From positions 62,001-126,000 of the forward strand of contig JAAHHN010000004.1 of the NCBI GenBank assembly GCA_010672165.1: a DNA stretch of 64,000 nucleotides. Reading direction: 5' to 3'. The translations under genes were made by a program, and so were the position numbers. Positions 26,358 to 35,242 of this stretch are shown one piece after another; positions within the stretch are counted from its first letter, which is position 1; each line of letters begins with the position of its first letter. The notes under the pieces were generated by a model. That model saw nothing but the letters and a program-made list of their open reading frames with translations, was not told the DNA's origin and ran no database searches. Source of the DNA: Spirulina sp. SIO3F2 (lineage in GTDB: Bacteria; Cyanobacteriota; Cyanobacteriia; Cyanobacteriales; Spirulinaceae).

Positions 26358-27203
26358 ATGTTTATCATTGCTGAAATTGGTATTAATCATAATGGAGATA
26401 TCTCAATTGCAAAGGAGTTGATCAAGGTTGCGAGTCAAGCAGGGGCAAATGCGGTTAAATTTCAAAAGCGAACATTGGATGCTGTCTACACCCAGAACTA
26501 TTTAGATTCAGCTCGTGAGAGTCCCTGGGGAAAAACGCAGCGTGAGCAGAAGGAAGGGCTAGAATTCTCTAAGGTAGATTATGAGCAAATTGATATATTT
26601 TGTCGTGAATTAGGAATTGATTGGTTTGCTTCAGCATGGGATATTGACAGCCAAAAGTTTATGCGTCAATTTGACCTGAAGTATAATAAAGTTGCTTCAG
26701 CAATGATTGTTTATCACGATTTATTGAGGGAGATTGCCTCTGAAGGGCGTCATACGTTTATTTCTACGGGGATGAGTGGCGAGGATGAAATTGATCAGGC
26801 CGTTACAATTTTTCGGGAAGCGCATTGTCCGTTTGAGTTGATGCATTGTGTTTCGACCTATCCGATGACTGATGAAGATGCGAATCTCCGGCGAATCCAA
26901 ACGCTCCGCGATCGCTATCAGTGTGATGTTGGCTATAGTGGCCATGAGGTAGGCTTGACAATTTCATTTGCCGCAGCAGCTTTAGGGATTTCATCGCTTG
27001 AGCGTCATATCACCTTGGATCGGGCCATGTATGGCTCAGATCAAGCTGCCTCAATCGAGCCAGATGGTTTCCGAAAATTAGTTCGGGGTGTCAGAACAAT
27101 TATTAATGCAATGGGAGATGGTCAAGTCCGCATTCTAGAGCAAGAAATTCCGATTGCTCAGAAACTCCGTAGCCATATCCCCTGGCAAGCCAGCCAACGC
27201 TAA
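26358..27203 (+). CDS. NeuB-family keto-acid synthase lacking the SAF domain
   Basis: This is a 281-residue TIM-barrel synthase of the NeuB/SpsE family that condenses an aldose or aldose phosphate with phosphoenolpyruvate. IIAEIGINHNGDISIAKELI at the N-terminus, AVKFQKR, VGYSGHEVG and the metal-binding His in LERHITLDRA are present. Unlike PseI at 18,213 it ends right after the barrel and has no C-terminal SAF domain. The pathway product is therefore probably not standard pseudaminic acid. The neighbouring KdsC-type phosphatase points to a phosphorylated acceptor, as in the NeuAc-9-P or Kdo-8-P routes. Confidence 0.85.
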   Translation: MFIIAEIGINHNGDISIAKELIKVASQAGANAVKFQKRTLDAVYTQNYLDSARESPWGKTQREQKEGLEFSKVDYEQIDIFCRELGIDWFASAWDIDSQKFMRQFDLKYNKVASAMIVYHDLLREIASEGRHTFISTGMSGEDEIDQAVTIFREAHCPFELMHCVSTYPMTDEDANLRRIQTLRDRYQCDVGYSGHEVGLTISFAAAALGISSLERHITLDRAMYGSDQAASIEPDGFRKLVRGVRTIINAMGDGQVRILEQEIPIAQKLRSHIPWQASQR

Positions 27204-27236
27204 AACTAATTTTTCTAACGACAGATATTTTGTACG

Positions 27237-27926
27237 ATGGGAAACGTTGTAGCCATTATTCCTGCACGTGCAGGCTCTAAAGGAATTCCTGGTAAAAATT
27301 TAATGCCCTTCTGCGGTCATCCCTTATTAACCTGGTCAATTGTTCAGTCTCAAAAAGCGAATTGTATAGACTCAGTATGGGTCAGCTCAGATGGAGATGA
27401 TATTTTAAAGATATCTCATGATTATGGTGCTTATGTGATTGAGCGTCCTATGCAGTTATCTGGAGATCGCGCTTCTTCAGAGTCTGCTTGGCTCCATGCA
27501 ATTGAATCCATTGAAGCTCAAGGTATAGCAATCGATTGGGTCATTGGGATGCAAGCAACTTCTCCCTTAAGAGAAGCAAAAGATTTAGAGCTAGCTCTAC
27601 AGCAAGTCATTTCCGAGCAATTAGATTCTCTACTGAGCGTCGTGGAAGTTGAGGATTTTTTCATATGGCGCAATCATGCGGGGAAACCTGAATCAATCAA
27701 CTATGATTTTCATAATCGTAAACCACGTCAAGCGATCGAGAAAAAGTATTTAGAAAATGGTTCATTCTATATTTTTAGCCCTGATTTATTGAGAAATACA
27801 GGGAATCGTTTAGGTGGCAAAGTTGGTATGTATATTATGGAGCGCCATAAAATGTTCCAAATTGATAATCCCACAGATGCCCGATTATGCGAAGTTGTGA
27901 TGAAAGGCTATCAGCTTGATCGATGA
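27237..27926 (+). CDS. CMP-keto-acid synthetase (NeuA-like cytidylyltransferase)
   Basis: This 229-residue cytidylyltransferase has the N-terminal signature IPARAGSKGIPGKNL (residues 8-22), and GMQATSPLREAKDLE is typical of NeuA-type enzymes. The C-terminal IDNPTDARLCEVVM carries the metal-binding Asp. It should activate the product of the upstream synthase as the CMP derivative. It is distinct from PseF at 15,864, which supports two separate CMP-nonulosonate-type pathways. Its stop overlaps the next start (ATGA). Confidence 0.88.
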   Translation: MGNVVAIIPARAGSKGIPGKNLMPFCGHPLLTWSIVQSQKANCIDSVWVSSDGDDILKISHDYGAYVIERPMQLSGDRASSESAWLHAIESIEAQGIAIDWVIGMQATSPLREAKDLELALQQVISEQLDSLLSVVEVEDFFIWRNHAGKPESINYDFHNRKPRQAIEKKYLENGSFYIFSPDLLRNTGNRLGGKVGMYIMERHKMFQIDNPTDARLCEVVMKGYQLDR

Positions 27927-28669
27927 CCGCAACATTCTTAGAGCAGTTATTTGGCTTGTCGGGGCGAGTGGCTCTAGTTACAGGAGCATCACGTGGTATT
28001 GGCCGAGCGATCGCGGAAGGCTTTGTAAACTCTGGTGCTACTGTTTTTGGCATTGGCCGTAGCCCACAGCCGTCTGCTATCAGTTTTGCTTACAACTCAG
28101 CAGACATTTGCGATCGAGAATCGATTAAACAGATTTGCAACAATATTGTCCATCAATACAAGCAGATTGATATTCTCGTTCAAGCAGCTGGAATAACTTT
28201 GCCTAGCTTGGGAAAATCTCAGTCATCGCAGATATTTCATCAAACATTAGCAGTGAATCTAGAGGCAGCTTACAATGTCGCTGATATCGTAAGTCGCAAT
28301 ATGAAAAGAGGCGGGACAATTATTTTTGTAACTAGTATTGCTGCCCATATAGGTTTCCCTAATAATCCTGGCTATGTTGCTTCCAAAGGTGGGCTGAGAA
28401 CTTTAGTTCGTGCTTTAGCCATTGACTTAGCACCTCATGGGATACGGGTTAATGCTTTAGCACCAGGATATATCCATACCGCAATGACAGATGCCAGTTA
28501 TGCAAATCCAGTTCAATACCAAGCACGCTTGAATCAAACTTTACTAAAGCGTTGGGGAGAACCAGAAGATTTAGTGGGAGCCGCTATTTTTTTGGCATCT
28601 TCCGCTTCTAACTATGTCACAGGGAGTGATATGTTAATAGACGGTGGGTGGACAGCAAAAGGACTTTAA
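27923..28669 (+). CDS. Short-chain dehydrogenase/reductase
   Basis: This is a 248-residue classical SDR: TGASRGIG near residues 18-25, catalytic Ser in FVTSIAAH and YVASK as the Tyr-Lys pair, ending in the usual YVTGSDMLIDGGW. It is coupled to the cytidylyltransferase by an ATGA overlap. It may oxidise or reduce a hydroxyl of the keto acid or of its CMP form. The substrate cannot be read from the sequence. Confidence 0.85.
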   Translation: MTATFLEQLFGLSGRVALVTGASRGIGRAIAEGFVNSGATVFGIGRSPQPSAISFAYNSADICDRESIKQICNNIVHQYKQIDILVQAAGITLPSLGKSQSSQIFHQTLAVNLEAAYNVADIVSRNMKRGGTIIFVTSIAAHIGFPNNPGYVASKGGLRTLVRALAIDLAPHGIRVNALAPGYIHTAMTDASYANPVQYQARLNQTLLKRWGEPEDLVGAAIFLASSASNYVTGSDMLIDGGWTAKGL

Positions 28670-28673
28670 ACCT

Positions 28674-29501
28674 ATGGCGATTGGATTTATGCAGGGAAGG
28701 CTGTCTCCCTTGATTGATGGCAAAATTCAATGTTTTCCTTGGCCCTATTGGCAGCAAGAGTTTTCGATTGCCCAAGAGATTGGGTTTTCGTTGATGGAAT
28801 GGACGTTAGATCAAGAGAGATGGGAAGAAAATCCCTTGTTAACTGTGTCAGGCCAAGCTGAAATCAAAGCTCTAAGCGTTTCTCATAATGTCCAAGTTGG
28901 CTCTCTTACGGGTGATTGCTTTATGCAAGTACCGTTTTATAAAACCCAAGGAATTCAACAGCAAGCTTTACTCGATCAAATCCATACTATCCTTGATGCT
29001 TGTGCTCAGCTTAGTATCAACTTTATTGTGCTCCCTCTAGTTGATAATGGCAGTCTCACCTCGGCTAAAGAGCAAGAGACACTAATTGAACATTTATTGC
29101 CATTTTCCTCCCGCTTGGTTGATGCCAATCAAAAAATAATCTTTGAATCTGACTTTTCCCCAGAGCGATTACTCCAGTTAATTCAGGAATTCCCACCCGA
29201 AAGTTTTGGCATCAACTATGATGTAGGGAATAGTGCAGCGTTAGGGTTTAATGCTAACCATGAAATTTCGAGCTACGGACATCGCATTGATAATGTCCAT
29301 ATCAAAGATCGAGTCAAAGGAGGGGGCACAGTGCCCCTTGGTCAAGGAGATGCAGACTTTCTGCTTGTTTTTGACACCTTGAAAACTGTTGGTTATCAGG
29401 GTCATTATATTCTCCAAACAGCTCGGGCATCAGAAGGAGAGCATGAAAGTGTTCTGTGTCAATATCGAGATTTTGTAAAGCACTATTGTGCCACAACGTA
29501 G
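28674..29501 (+). CDS. TIM-barrel sugar isomerase/epimerase-like protein
   Basis: This 275-residue protein belongs to the xylose-isomerase-like TIM-barrel family (AP endonuclease 2 superfamily). Metal-ligand candidates are Glu in FSLMEWTLD, Glu in IIFESDFSP, Asp in INYDVGNSAALG and His/Asp in NVHIKDRVKGGG. Such enzymes isomerise or epimerise keto or aldo sugars. ATG 28674 is chosen over GTG 28644, which would overlap the SDR gene. It is placed between two SDR genes in the second keto-acid module, so epimerisation of a pathway intermediate is plausible. Confidence 0.8.
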   Translation: MAIGFMQGRLSPLIDGKIQCFPWPYWQQEFSIAQEIGFSLMEWTLDQERWEENPLLTVSGQAEIKALSVSHNVQVGSLTGDCFMQVPFYKTQGIQQQALLDQIHTILDACAQLSINFIVLPLVDNGSLTSAKEQETLIEHLLPFSSRLVDANQKIIFESDFSPERLLQLIQEFPPESFGINYDVGNSAALGFNANHEISSYGHRIDNVHIKDRVKGGGTVPLGQGDADFLLVFDTLKTVGYQGHYILQTARASEGEHESVLCQYRDFVKHYCATT

Positions 29502-29510
29502 TCTATAGCG

Positions 29511-30260
29511 ATGGATCTTGAGCTTCAAGACAAGGTTGCAGTTGTGACTGGTGCATCTCAAGGCTTGGGCTTGGCGATCGCCACTGTCCTCAAGCAGGAA
29601 GGCAGCCATGTTGTTTTAATTGCCCGTAACCAAGACAAACTGGAGCAAGCGGCTCACTCACTTGACAGTGATGCAATTGCTGGCGATGTAACACAGCCTG
29701 AGGCTTGTCAAGCAATAGTCACGAAAGTTCTAGCACAGTATGGCAAGCTTGATATCTTAGTTTGTAATGTTGGTAGTGGTCGCTCAGCTCCACCAGGCAC
29801 AGAAACTTTAGAGGATTGGCATGAGAGTCTAGAGATCAATCTTTTCTCGACAACTCGGATGGTAACTGCGGCTCGTGCAGCTTTTTCTCCACAAGGCGGT
29901 AGTATCATTTGTATTTCTTCAATTTGCGGCTCTGCGGCTTTGGGAGCACCTGCAACCTACTCTGCGGCTAAAGCAGCTTTAAATTCTTATGTACGCAGTC
30001 TTGCGAGACCCTTAGCAAACCAGAATATTCGGATCAATGCGATCGCACCTGGTAACCTATTATTCCCAGGTTCTGTCTGGGAGAAAAAGTTACACGAAGA
30101 TGAATCTTCTGTGATAAGTATGCTTGAACGAGAGGTTGCTCAACGTCGTTTGGGTAAACCAGAAGAAGTTGCAAGATTTGTGGCTTTTTTAGCATCTTCT
30201 GCTGCTTCTTTTGCGACAGGCTCGGTATTTGTGGTAGATGGTGGTCAGCTTAGAGCATAA
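29511..30260 (+). CDS. Short-chain dehydrogenase/reductase
   Basis: This is a 249-residue classical SDR with TGASQGLG near residues 14-21, Ser in CISSICGS, YSAAK as the catalytic pair and a C-terminal GSVFVVDGG. It starts 9 bases after the isomerase stop, so it is in the same operon. It contains a HIP1 site near 29,573 and another near 30,039. The substrate is unknown; together with the SDR at 27,923 it could perform an oxidation-reduction epimerisation. Confidence 0.85.
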   Translation: MDLELQDKVAVVTGASQGLGLAIATVLKQEGSHVVLIARNQDKLEQAAHSLDSDAIAGDVTQPEACQAIVTKVLAQYGKLDILVCNVGSGRSAPPGTETLEDWHESLEINLFSTTRMVTAARAAFSPQGGSIICISSICGSAALGAPATYSAAKAALNSYVRSLARPLANQNIRINAIAPGNLLFPGSVWEKKLHEDESSVISMLEREVAQRRLGKPEEVARFVAFLASSAASFATGSVFVVDGGQLRA

Positions 30261-30436
30261 TGAGATTACCGATGTTGTATACATACAGATTCACTCCATG
30301 CTTTATCCTTTTAAATACATGAATTAGATTATGAGTTGAATGCTCATCTACTTAGAAAGTACTGCGATTTTTTAATGAGACAAGCAACATATTGAAGAAA
30401 AAAGAATAACTGAAATCATTCTAACTAGGTAAACGA

Positions 30437-31354
30437 ATGAAGTTAATAGTTTTTAGCAAAATACTCCGCCTGTTATCTGGACAGTACTCTCTAATTCAAA
30501 TACTTAAACGAGTTAATCGGAGTCCACTACGGTATCTAGTGAAAGGAATAGTCAGCGCGTTGCAATTTCGAAGGAAGCTTGAGTGTCGTCACTTACTTTC
30601 AGAAGTTCCATTAGAAGTTCAGGATCTATCCTTGCTTGAGCAACTGAAGCATAATGGTTTCACTCAAAAGTTAGAGCTCGATCTAACTTTATTGGAAGAA
30701 CTTAGGATAGAATCCCTAGCCTTGAGAGATAATCTTCTGAAGAAGGGAACCGATATTGCTGGTAAACCAATTTGGGATAGTCTTATGCTCTCCACAGCAA
30801 CGGATGGCCAGAGTATAGATGAAAATAGTGTATTTATTCGCTTTGCTCTCCAAGCAAAAATAGTTAGGTTGGTCACTCACTTTTTCGGTGAAGTTCCCTA
30901 CTTGTCTTATGTATTTTTAGCACACTCAAAGTATTCTGGACAAGAAAATCAAATCTCTCAGCTATGGCATCGTGACTATGATGATATTTCTGTTATTAAG
31001 CTGTTTGTGTATTTAACTGATGTGCTTGATGTCGAGTATGGTCCATTTACTTTGATCAATAAACCTTCTTCAAGAAGAATCTCATCGTTTCATTCCACCC
31101 ATCTTAAAGATGAGTATATCTTTTCTAAGATTTCCAGAGAATCAGTCTTTCAAATGCTTTATCCTGCTACAGGAGCATTTCTGGTCAATACATCTCACTG
31201 CTATCACATGGGGAGCCGTTTGTCCTCTGGCAAGACTCGATTGATGTACACAGCTTGTTTTATAACACACCCTACTATTTACCCAAATACCAAGAACCCT
31301 TGTCTTATTAAAGGGAAAACGAATCCGATTATACAGATGCTTCTGACACCTTAA
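30437..31354 (+). CDS. Phytanoyl-CoA dioxygenase-like 2OG-Fe(II) oxygenase
   Basis: The 305-residue protein has a PhyH-type jelly-roll core: His178-x-Asp180 (LWHRDYDD) as two iron ligands, a distal His at 254 or 257 (NTSHCYHMG) and Arg268 as the likely 2-oxoglutarate contact. The N-terminal 60 residues are basic and do not look like a signal peptide. It is unrelated in detail to the oxygenase at 1,939, so the island has two such enzymes. It lies in its own A+T-rich segment with 176 bases before it. Sugar or fatty-acyl hydroxylation is possible. Confidence 0.75.
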   Translation: MKLIVFSKILRLLSGQYSLIQILKRVNRSPLRYLVKGIVSALQFRRKLECRHLLSEVPLEVQDLSLLEQLKHNGFTQKLELDLTLLEELRIESLALRDNLLKKGTDIAGKPIWDSLMLSTATDGQSIDENSVFIRFALQAKIVRLVTHFFGEVPYLSYVFLAHSKYSGQENQISQLWHRDYDDISVIKLFVYLTDVLDVEYGPFTLINKPSSRRISSFHSTHLKDEYIFSKISRESVFQMLYPATGAFLVNTSHCYHMGSRLSSGKTRLMYTACFITHPTIYPNTKNPCLIKGKTNPIIQMLLTP

Positions 31355-31469
31355 TAAACCAGTGTTTATTTAAAAACTCAGATAATCACTTGATTGACCC
31401 TTGACATTGCAAAGTAATGCTAAACTATTCAAAGTTCACAGATAAAGTGCCTTGATGAGAGGGCGAATA

Positions 31470-32306
31470 ATGCTCAACAATCTATCACAATCTTTCAATT
31501 TAGAAAATCGCAATGCGATTGTCACAGGTGGAGGAGGATTATTGGGGATCAAGCATTGTCTTGCCCTAGCTGAGTTGGGCGCAACTGTTATTATTGCTGA
31601 TATTGATACCAAGGCTGCCTCAGATGCAGCTCAAAGAGTCAATAATATATCTCAGCAAATCTGTGCATATTCGCTGAGTTTAGACGTTACTGACTCTTCA
31701 AGTGTTGAAGCTGCTCTAGAAAAAATTCTATTAGAACATGGTGGTCTCCACATTTTGGTTAATAATGCTGCAATTAACCCTAAAGTGAGTAGTGATGGAG
31801 TTACCGAAACATCTCGTTTTGAAAACTTTTCTCTTGAACAGTGGAATCAACAAATCAATGTTGGACTAACAGGAGCTTTTTTATGTAGTAAGATATTTGG
31901 AACTTGGATGTCGGAAAATGGAGGAGGGATAATTCTCAATATTGCTTCAGATTTATCTGTACTTGCACCCGATCAACGACTTTATCGCCAGCCAGGCTTA
32001 CCTCCAGAATTACAGCCTGTTAAGCCTGTAGCCTACTCTGTAGTAAAAACTGCACTCATTGGTTTAACACGATATTTGGCAACATATTGGGCAGATAAGG
32101 AAATTCGTGTTAATGCGCTTTCACCTGGAGGAGTTTATAACAACCAACCTCAAGATTTTGTAGAGCGTTTGTCTACACTTATTCCAATGGGTAGGATGGC
32201 AAAAGAAGATGAATACAGAAGTGCAGTTCAGTTTCTTTGCTCAGATGCGTCAAGTTATATGACAGGGCAGAATATTGTTATGGATGGTGGCCGTAGTGTT
32301 TGGTGA
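31470..32306 (+). CDS. PtmA-like short-chain dehydrogenase
   Basis: This SDR resembles PtmA of flagellin glycosylation loci: the nucleotide motif is TGGGGLLG rather than TGxxxGIG, the catalytic region has a long insert before YSVVKTALIGLTRYLATYW, and the end is MTGQNIVMDGGRSVW. PtmA proteins accompany legionaminic or related nonulosonate synthesis in Campylobacter, although their exact reaction is uncertain. The presence here supports a nonulosonate role for the nearby NeuB/NeuA pair. Candidate starts are TTG 31452, ATG 31455 and ATG 31470; the last is preferred because GAGAGG lies at good spacing before it. Confidence 0.82.
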   Translation: MLNNLSQSFNLENRNAIVTGGGGLLGIKHCLALAELGATVIIADIDTKAASDAAQRVNNISQQICAYSLSLDVTDSSSVEAALEKILLEHGGLHILVNNAAINPKVSSDGVTETSRFENFSLEQWNQQINVGLTGAFLCSKIFGTWMSENGGGIILNIASDLSVLAPDQRLYRQPGLPPELQPVKPVAYSVVKTALIGLTRYLATYWADKEIRVNALSPGGVYNNQPQDFVERLSTLIPMGRMAKEDEYRSAVQFLCSDASSYMTGQNIVMDGGRSVW

Positions 32307-32335
32307 CCAGACCTTGAAACCAAAACTCTTGAGAA

Positions 32336-33703
32336 ATGGATAAAGACTGTATTCTATTTACAACTTTGGCCATGAACCAGACACTCTTTTTCGCTAAGTT
32401 AGGGACTTCACTACAGAAACATGGCTATGAGATAGCATATGTTAGCTTCCATGAAAAGAGCTTGCAATATTTAGAGCACGAAGGCTTTATGGCATTCAAT
32501 GCGTTTAATCCTAAAGCCAATTATATTGAACAAATCAATTTAGAGACTTATAGTTGGGTTAGTTTAAATTTGACTCTCAGTCATGAACGAGAAGCATTTG
32601 AGGTATCGAATTCGACAAAGTTAATTACTAAGCTTAAAAGCTACTTGGCTGTCATAGAGGAGGCTTTTGATGTTTTACTATCTAGATACAATCGAGTTTC
32701 TTTGATCCAAGAACTTGGTGGCTTTCTATCTATTGTTTCAGCCCATTATGCAGCAAGAAGGCGTTCTCTTGATAGCTATTTCCTAGAACCTTCCTTTTTC
32801 AAAGGGCGTTTCATCATTCAAAAAAACTCTTTGATGGCATCTCAGATCACTGAGGAATCTCAAGAGCCACTCCTTCCGGAAGTTTCAAAATACCTGAAAG
32901 ATGTGGAATCACAACAAAGTATTGTGATTCCAAGCAAAGATCGCAATCATTACAGGAAGCCAATTTACAAGCTCACTGATTCGAGAAACTGGCAGCGCCT
33001 TATTCAAAAATCTATCGATCGCTATGTTCTCGGTCATCAAGAAGAATTTAGTTATATTGGTGGACATGTTGGGCGACATTTAAGAATGTGGTTGAATGCC
33101 CAACGTCTTGCTACAGACTACCAACAAATTCCAGACAATTTCCCCTTTGTCTATTATCCTTTCCATGTGCCAGCAGATGTTGCCTTAACCTTACGCTCAC
33201 CTGAGTATCTTGATCAATACGCATTAATTGATTATCTCGCTCGTTCAATTCCCAACCACTGCCAACTGGTTATAAAAGAACATCCTGCACTGGTAGGGGG
33301 CATTCACTATAAACGGCTGCGAGGATTGTTAAATAAATATGATAACTTGGTGCTTCTTAACCCTGGTATCAATAACTATGAAATTTTGAAGTGTTCTGCC
33401 GCTGTAGTTACAGTTAATTCCAAGTCAGGTGCGGAGGCATTATTGCTGGGTAAACCTGTTATCGTTTTAGGAAATGCATTTTACACTGAAAGTGATTTAG
33501 TAATAAAACCCACTCAACTCTCTGACCTTCCTATCTTACTTGCTAAAGCTGTTTCTGAGCCTCCATTACTAGATTCAGACAAGATAAAGCGTTATTTTCA
33601 ATCAGTTTGGAGTGCCTCTTATTCAGGCGAAATATATAGTTTGGATTCCAAAAACATTATGGACATTGTTACAGCACTGATGAGCGAAATAAAGCTGTTA
33701 TGA
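32336..33703 (+). CDS. Capsule polysaccharide transferase-like protein (KpsC/KpsS fold)
   Basis: The 455-residue protein has a C-terminal half with the 'capsule synthesis' pattern: FPFVYYPFHVPADVAL, LVIKEHPALVGG and VTVNSKSGAEALLLGKPVIVLG. In KpsC/KpsS this fold transfers Kdo from CMP-Kdo, which would fit a locus making CMP-activated keto acids; the match is at fold level only. The N-terminal region (LFFAKLGTSLQKHGYEIAYV) is a Rossmann-like start. Its stop overlaps the next start (ATGA), so it is coupled to the polymerase-like gene. Confidence 0.72.
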   Translation: MDKDCILFTTLAMNQTLFFAKLGTSLQKHGYEIAYVSFHEKSLQYLEHEGFMAFNAFNPKANYIEQINLETYSWVSLNLTLSHEREAFEVSNSTKLITKLKSYLAVIEEAFDVLLSRYNRVSLIQELGGFLSIVSAHYAARRRSLDSYFLEPSFFKGRFIIQKNSLMASQITEESQEPLLPEVSKYLKDVESQQSIVIPSKDRNHYRKPIYKLTDSRNWQRLIQKSIDRYVLGHQEEFSYIGGHVGRHLRMWLNAQRLATDYQQIPDNFPFVYYPFHVPADVALTLRSPEYLDQYALIDYLARSIPNHCQLVIKEHPALVGGIHYKRLRGLLNKYDNLVLLNPGINNYEILKCSAAVVTVNSKSGAEALLLGKPVIVLGNAFYTESDLVIKPTQLSDLPILLAKAVSEPPLLDSDKIKRYFQSVWSASYSGEIYSLDSKNIMDIVTALMSEIKLL

Positions 33704-35166
33704 TCCGACCTGACTTAAGCGTCTTTCAATTAGTTCGTTCTAAGCGTCTACTACGGCCAGAATCTTTACTTCTCATTTCCCTCTGGTTCGTCTGGCTTGT
33801 ATCTAGTTTAATCTACCTTTTATCTCCTTTTAGTTCTGCTGTTGGTTCTAACTACAGCATTATACTGGGTTGGTTTTATGTTCTCAGCTTTACACTGGGC
33901 AGTCTGGTTTTATCAAAGCTGTTTTTGCAGCCAGCGGCAAAGCTCAATATTGCTAAGCTAAAAAGCTTTCGGAGTAGTCGATATGCTTGGCTAGCTTCAG
34001 GAGCATCATTAATTGGGATGTTCTGCCACGTATACGATAAGGCAGTTGTGCGAGGTTATGATTATTCTGGATGCCTGGCCGCTGTTCGCGAAGCGTGGGT
34101 CACTGAAGCAAGACGCTTAGGGCCTTCGTCTATTTTTAGTGCCCTAGGTCATATTGGTGCAGGTTTTGCTGTACCAGTATTGATTTACGTCATGCTAGTA
34201 ATAATCACAGATCAACGGTTTATGCCAGTTTTCCAACGCATGCTTTTAGCTGCAATAGGTTTTTTAACTTTGCTGATATATGCTGTTGTTGTGGTTAGCC
34301 GTTCTGCACTAGTGATTGCATTAGTGGTTGTTCTAGCTGCTGGTCTGCTTGCAATTGTTGAAAAATTCAGAGCTCGCACAGCAGCGGTGTTTCTGCTAAT
34401 GCTTGCACTAGTTTGTTCGTTTGCGTCCTTTACATTTGCTCAACGAATACAGTGTATTGGAGACGATGTGTATGCTGTAGAAAACTACTTTCACGATCTG
34501 GATATTGGCTATTATAACAGCTCAAGCTTAAATAAAAGCACCTTATTGATTCCTGATTCTCAGAGACAATCTTACTTTTATAAAAGTATTACCTTTCTGC
34601 AGAAAGGGCTGGGTGATATAAAAAAACATGTGCAGTTGCAATCGAATTCCGATCTGGAGCCGGATCAACAATCACGCTGGCGGGCAGTTTGGGAATCAAT
34701 TGCAGTTTACGCAAATCATGGACATTCAAATTTTGAAAATACCTTCTATAAAGCAAAATCCGAGCGGACAGGTACTGCCCTTGGCGGCGCATACTGTACG
34801 ATATCCACTCGATTAAGTTTACCCACATTGCCAGTCTGTACAGAACCCAAAAATACGGGGAAAGGCTTAATTTCTCTACCAGGAGCGGTTTGGTATAACT
34901 TTGGCTTTATTGGCTTATTGTTTTTTCCGCTATTTCATGCATGTATTACAGTATTTGCAGTGAAACTTATGTCTAGGCAAGCTGGGCTCAGTATTGCTTT
35001 GGGTATGCTTTTATTTACATTATCTGGTGCTACAGCTATTTTCTCTCCATTAGGAGTTGTGTGGGGGCCAATGTCATTCCCTTTTTTGGCATTTGCCTTT
35101 TTATGTTTGTGGATACTACCAGAGACCTTTGAGCTACTAAGGCTTCGGATAAGAAAAAATATTTAA
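33700..35166 (+). CDS. Polytopic membrane protein, probable O-antigen polymerase (Wzy-like)
   Basis: The 488-residue protein has about ten hydrophobic segments: two at the start (SLLLISLWFVWLVSSLIYLL and a second near residue 60), several between about 150 and 250, then a long hydrophilic loop at about 260-390 and three at the end. That topology, with a large periplasmic loop late in the chain, is usual for Wzy polymerases. No sequence motif is conserved in this class, so the call rests on topology and locus. It starts inside the upstream stop codon. Confidence 0.65.
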   Translation: MIRPDLSVFQLVRSKRLLRPESLLLISLWFVWLVSSLIYLLSPFSSAVGSNYSIILGWFYVLSFTLGSLVLSKLFLQPAAKLNIAKLKSFRSSRYAWLASGASLIGMFCHVYDKAVVRGYDYSGCLAAVREAWVTEARRLGPSSIFSALGHIGAGFAVPVLIYVMLVIITDQRFMPVFQRMLLAAIGFLTLLIYAVVVVSRSALVIALVVVLAAGLLAIVEKFRARTAAVFLLMLALVCSFASFTFAQRIQCIGDDVYAVENYFHDLDIGYYNSSSLNKSTLLIPDSQRQSYFYKSITFLQKGLGDIKKHVQLQSNSDLEPDQQSRWRAVWESIAVYANHGHSNFENTFYKAKSERTGTALGGAYCTISTRLSLPTLPVCTEPKNTGKGLISLPGAVWYNFGFIGLLFFPLFHACITVFAVKLMSRQAGLSIALGMLLFTLSGATAIFSPLGVVWGPMSFPFLAFAFLCLWILPETFELLRLRIRKNI

Positions 35167-35242
35167 TTTTATTGCCCAAAATTCGAAAAAATAGTTAGTC
35201 ACGTAAAGTCAGTTTTGTTTTTCTCTTTTTAATACGTTTTTT

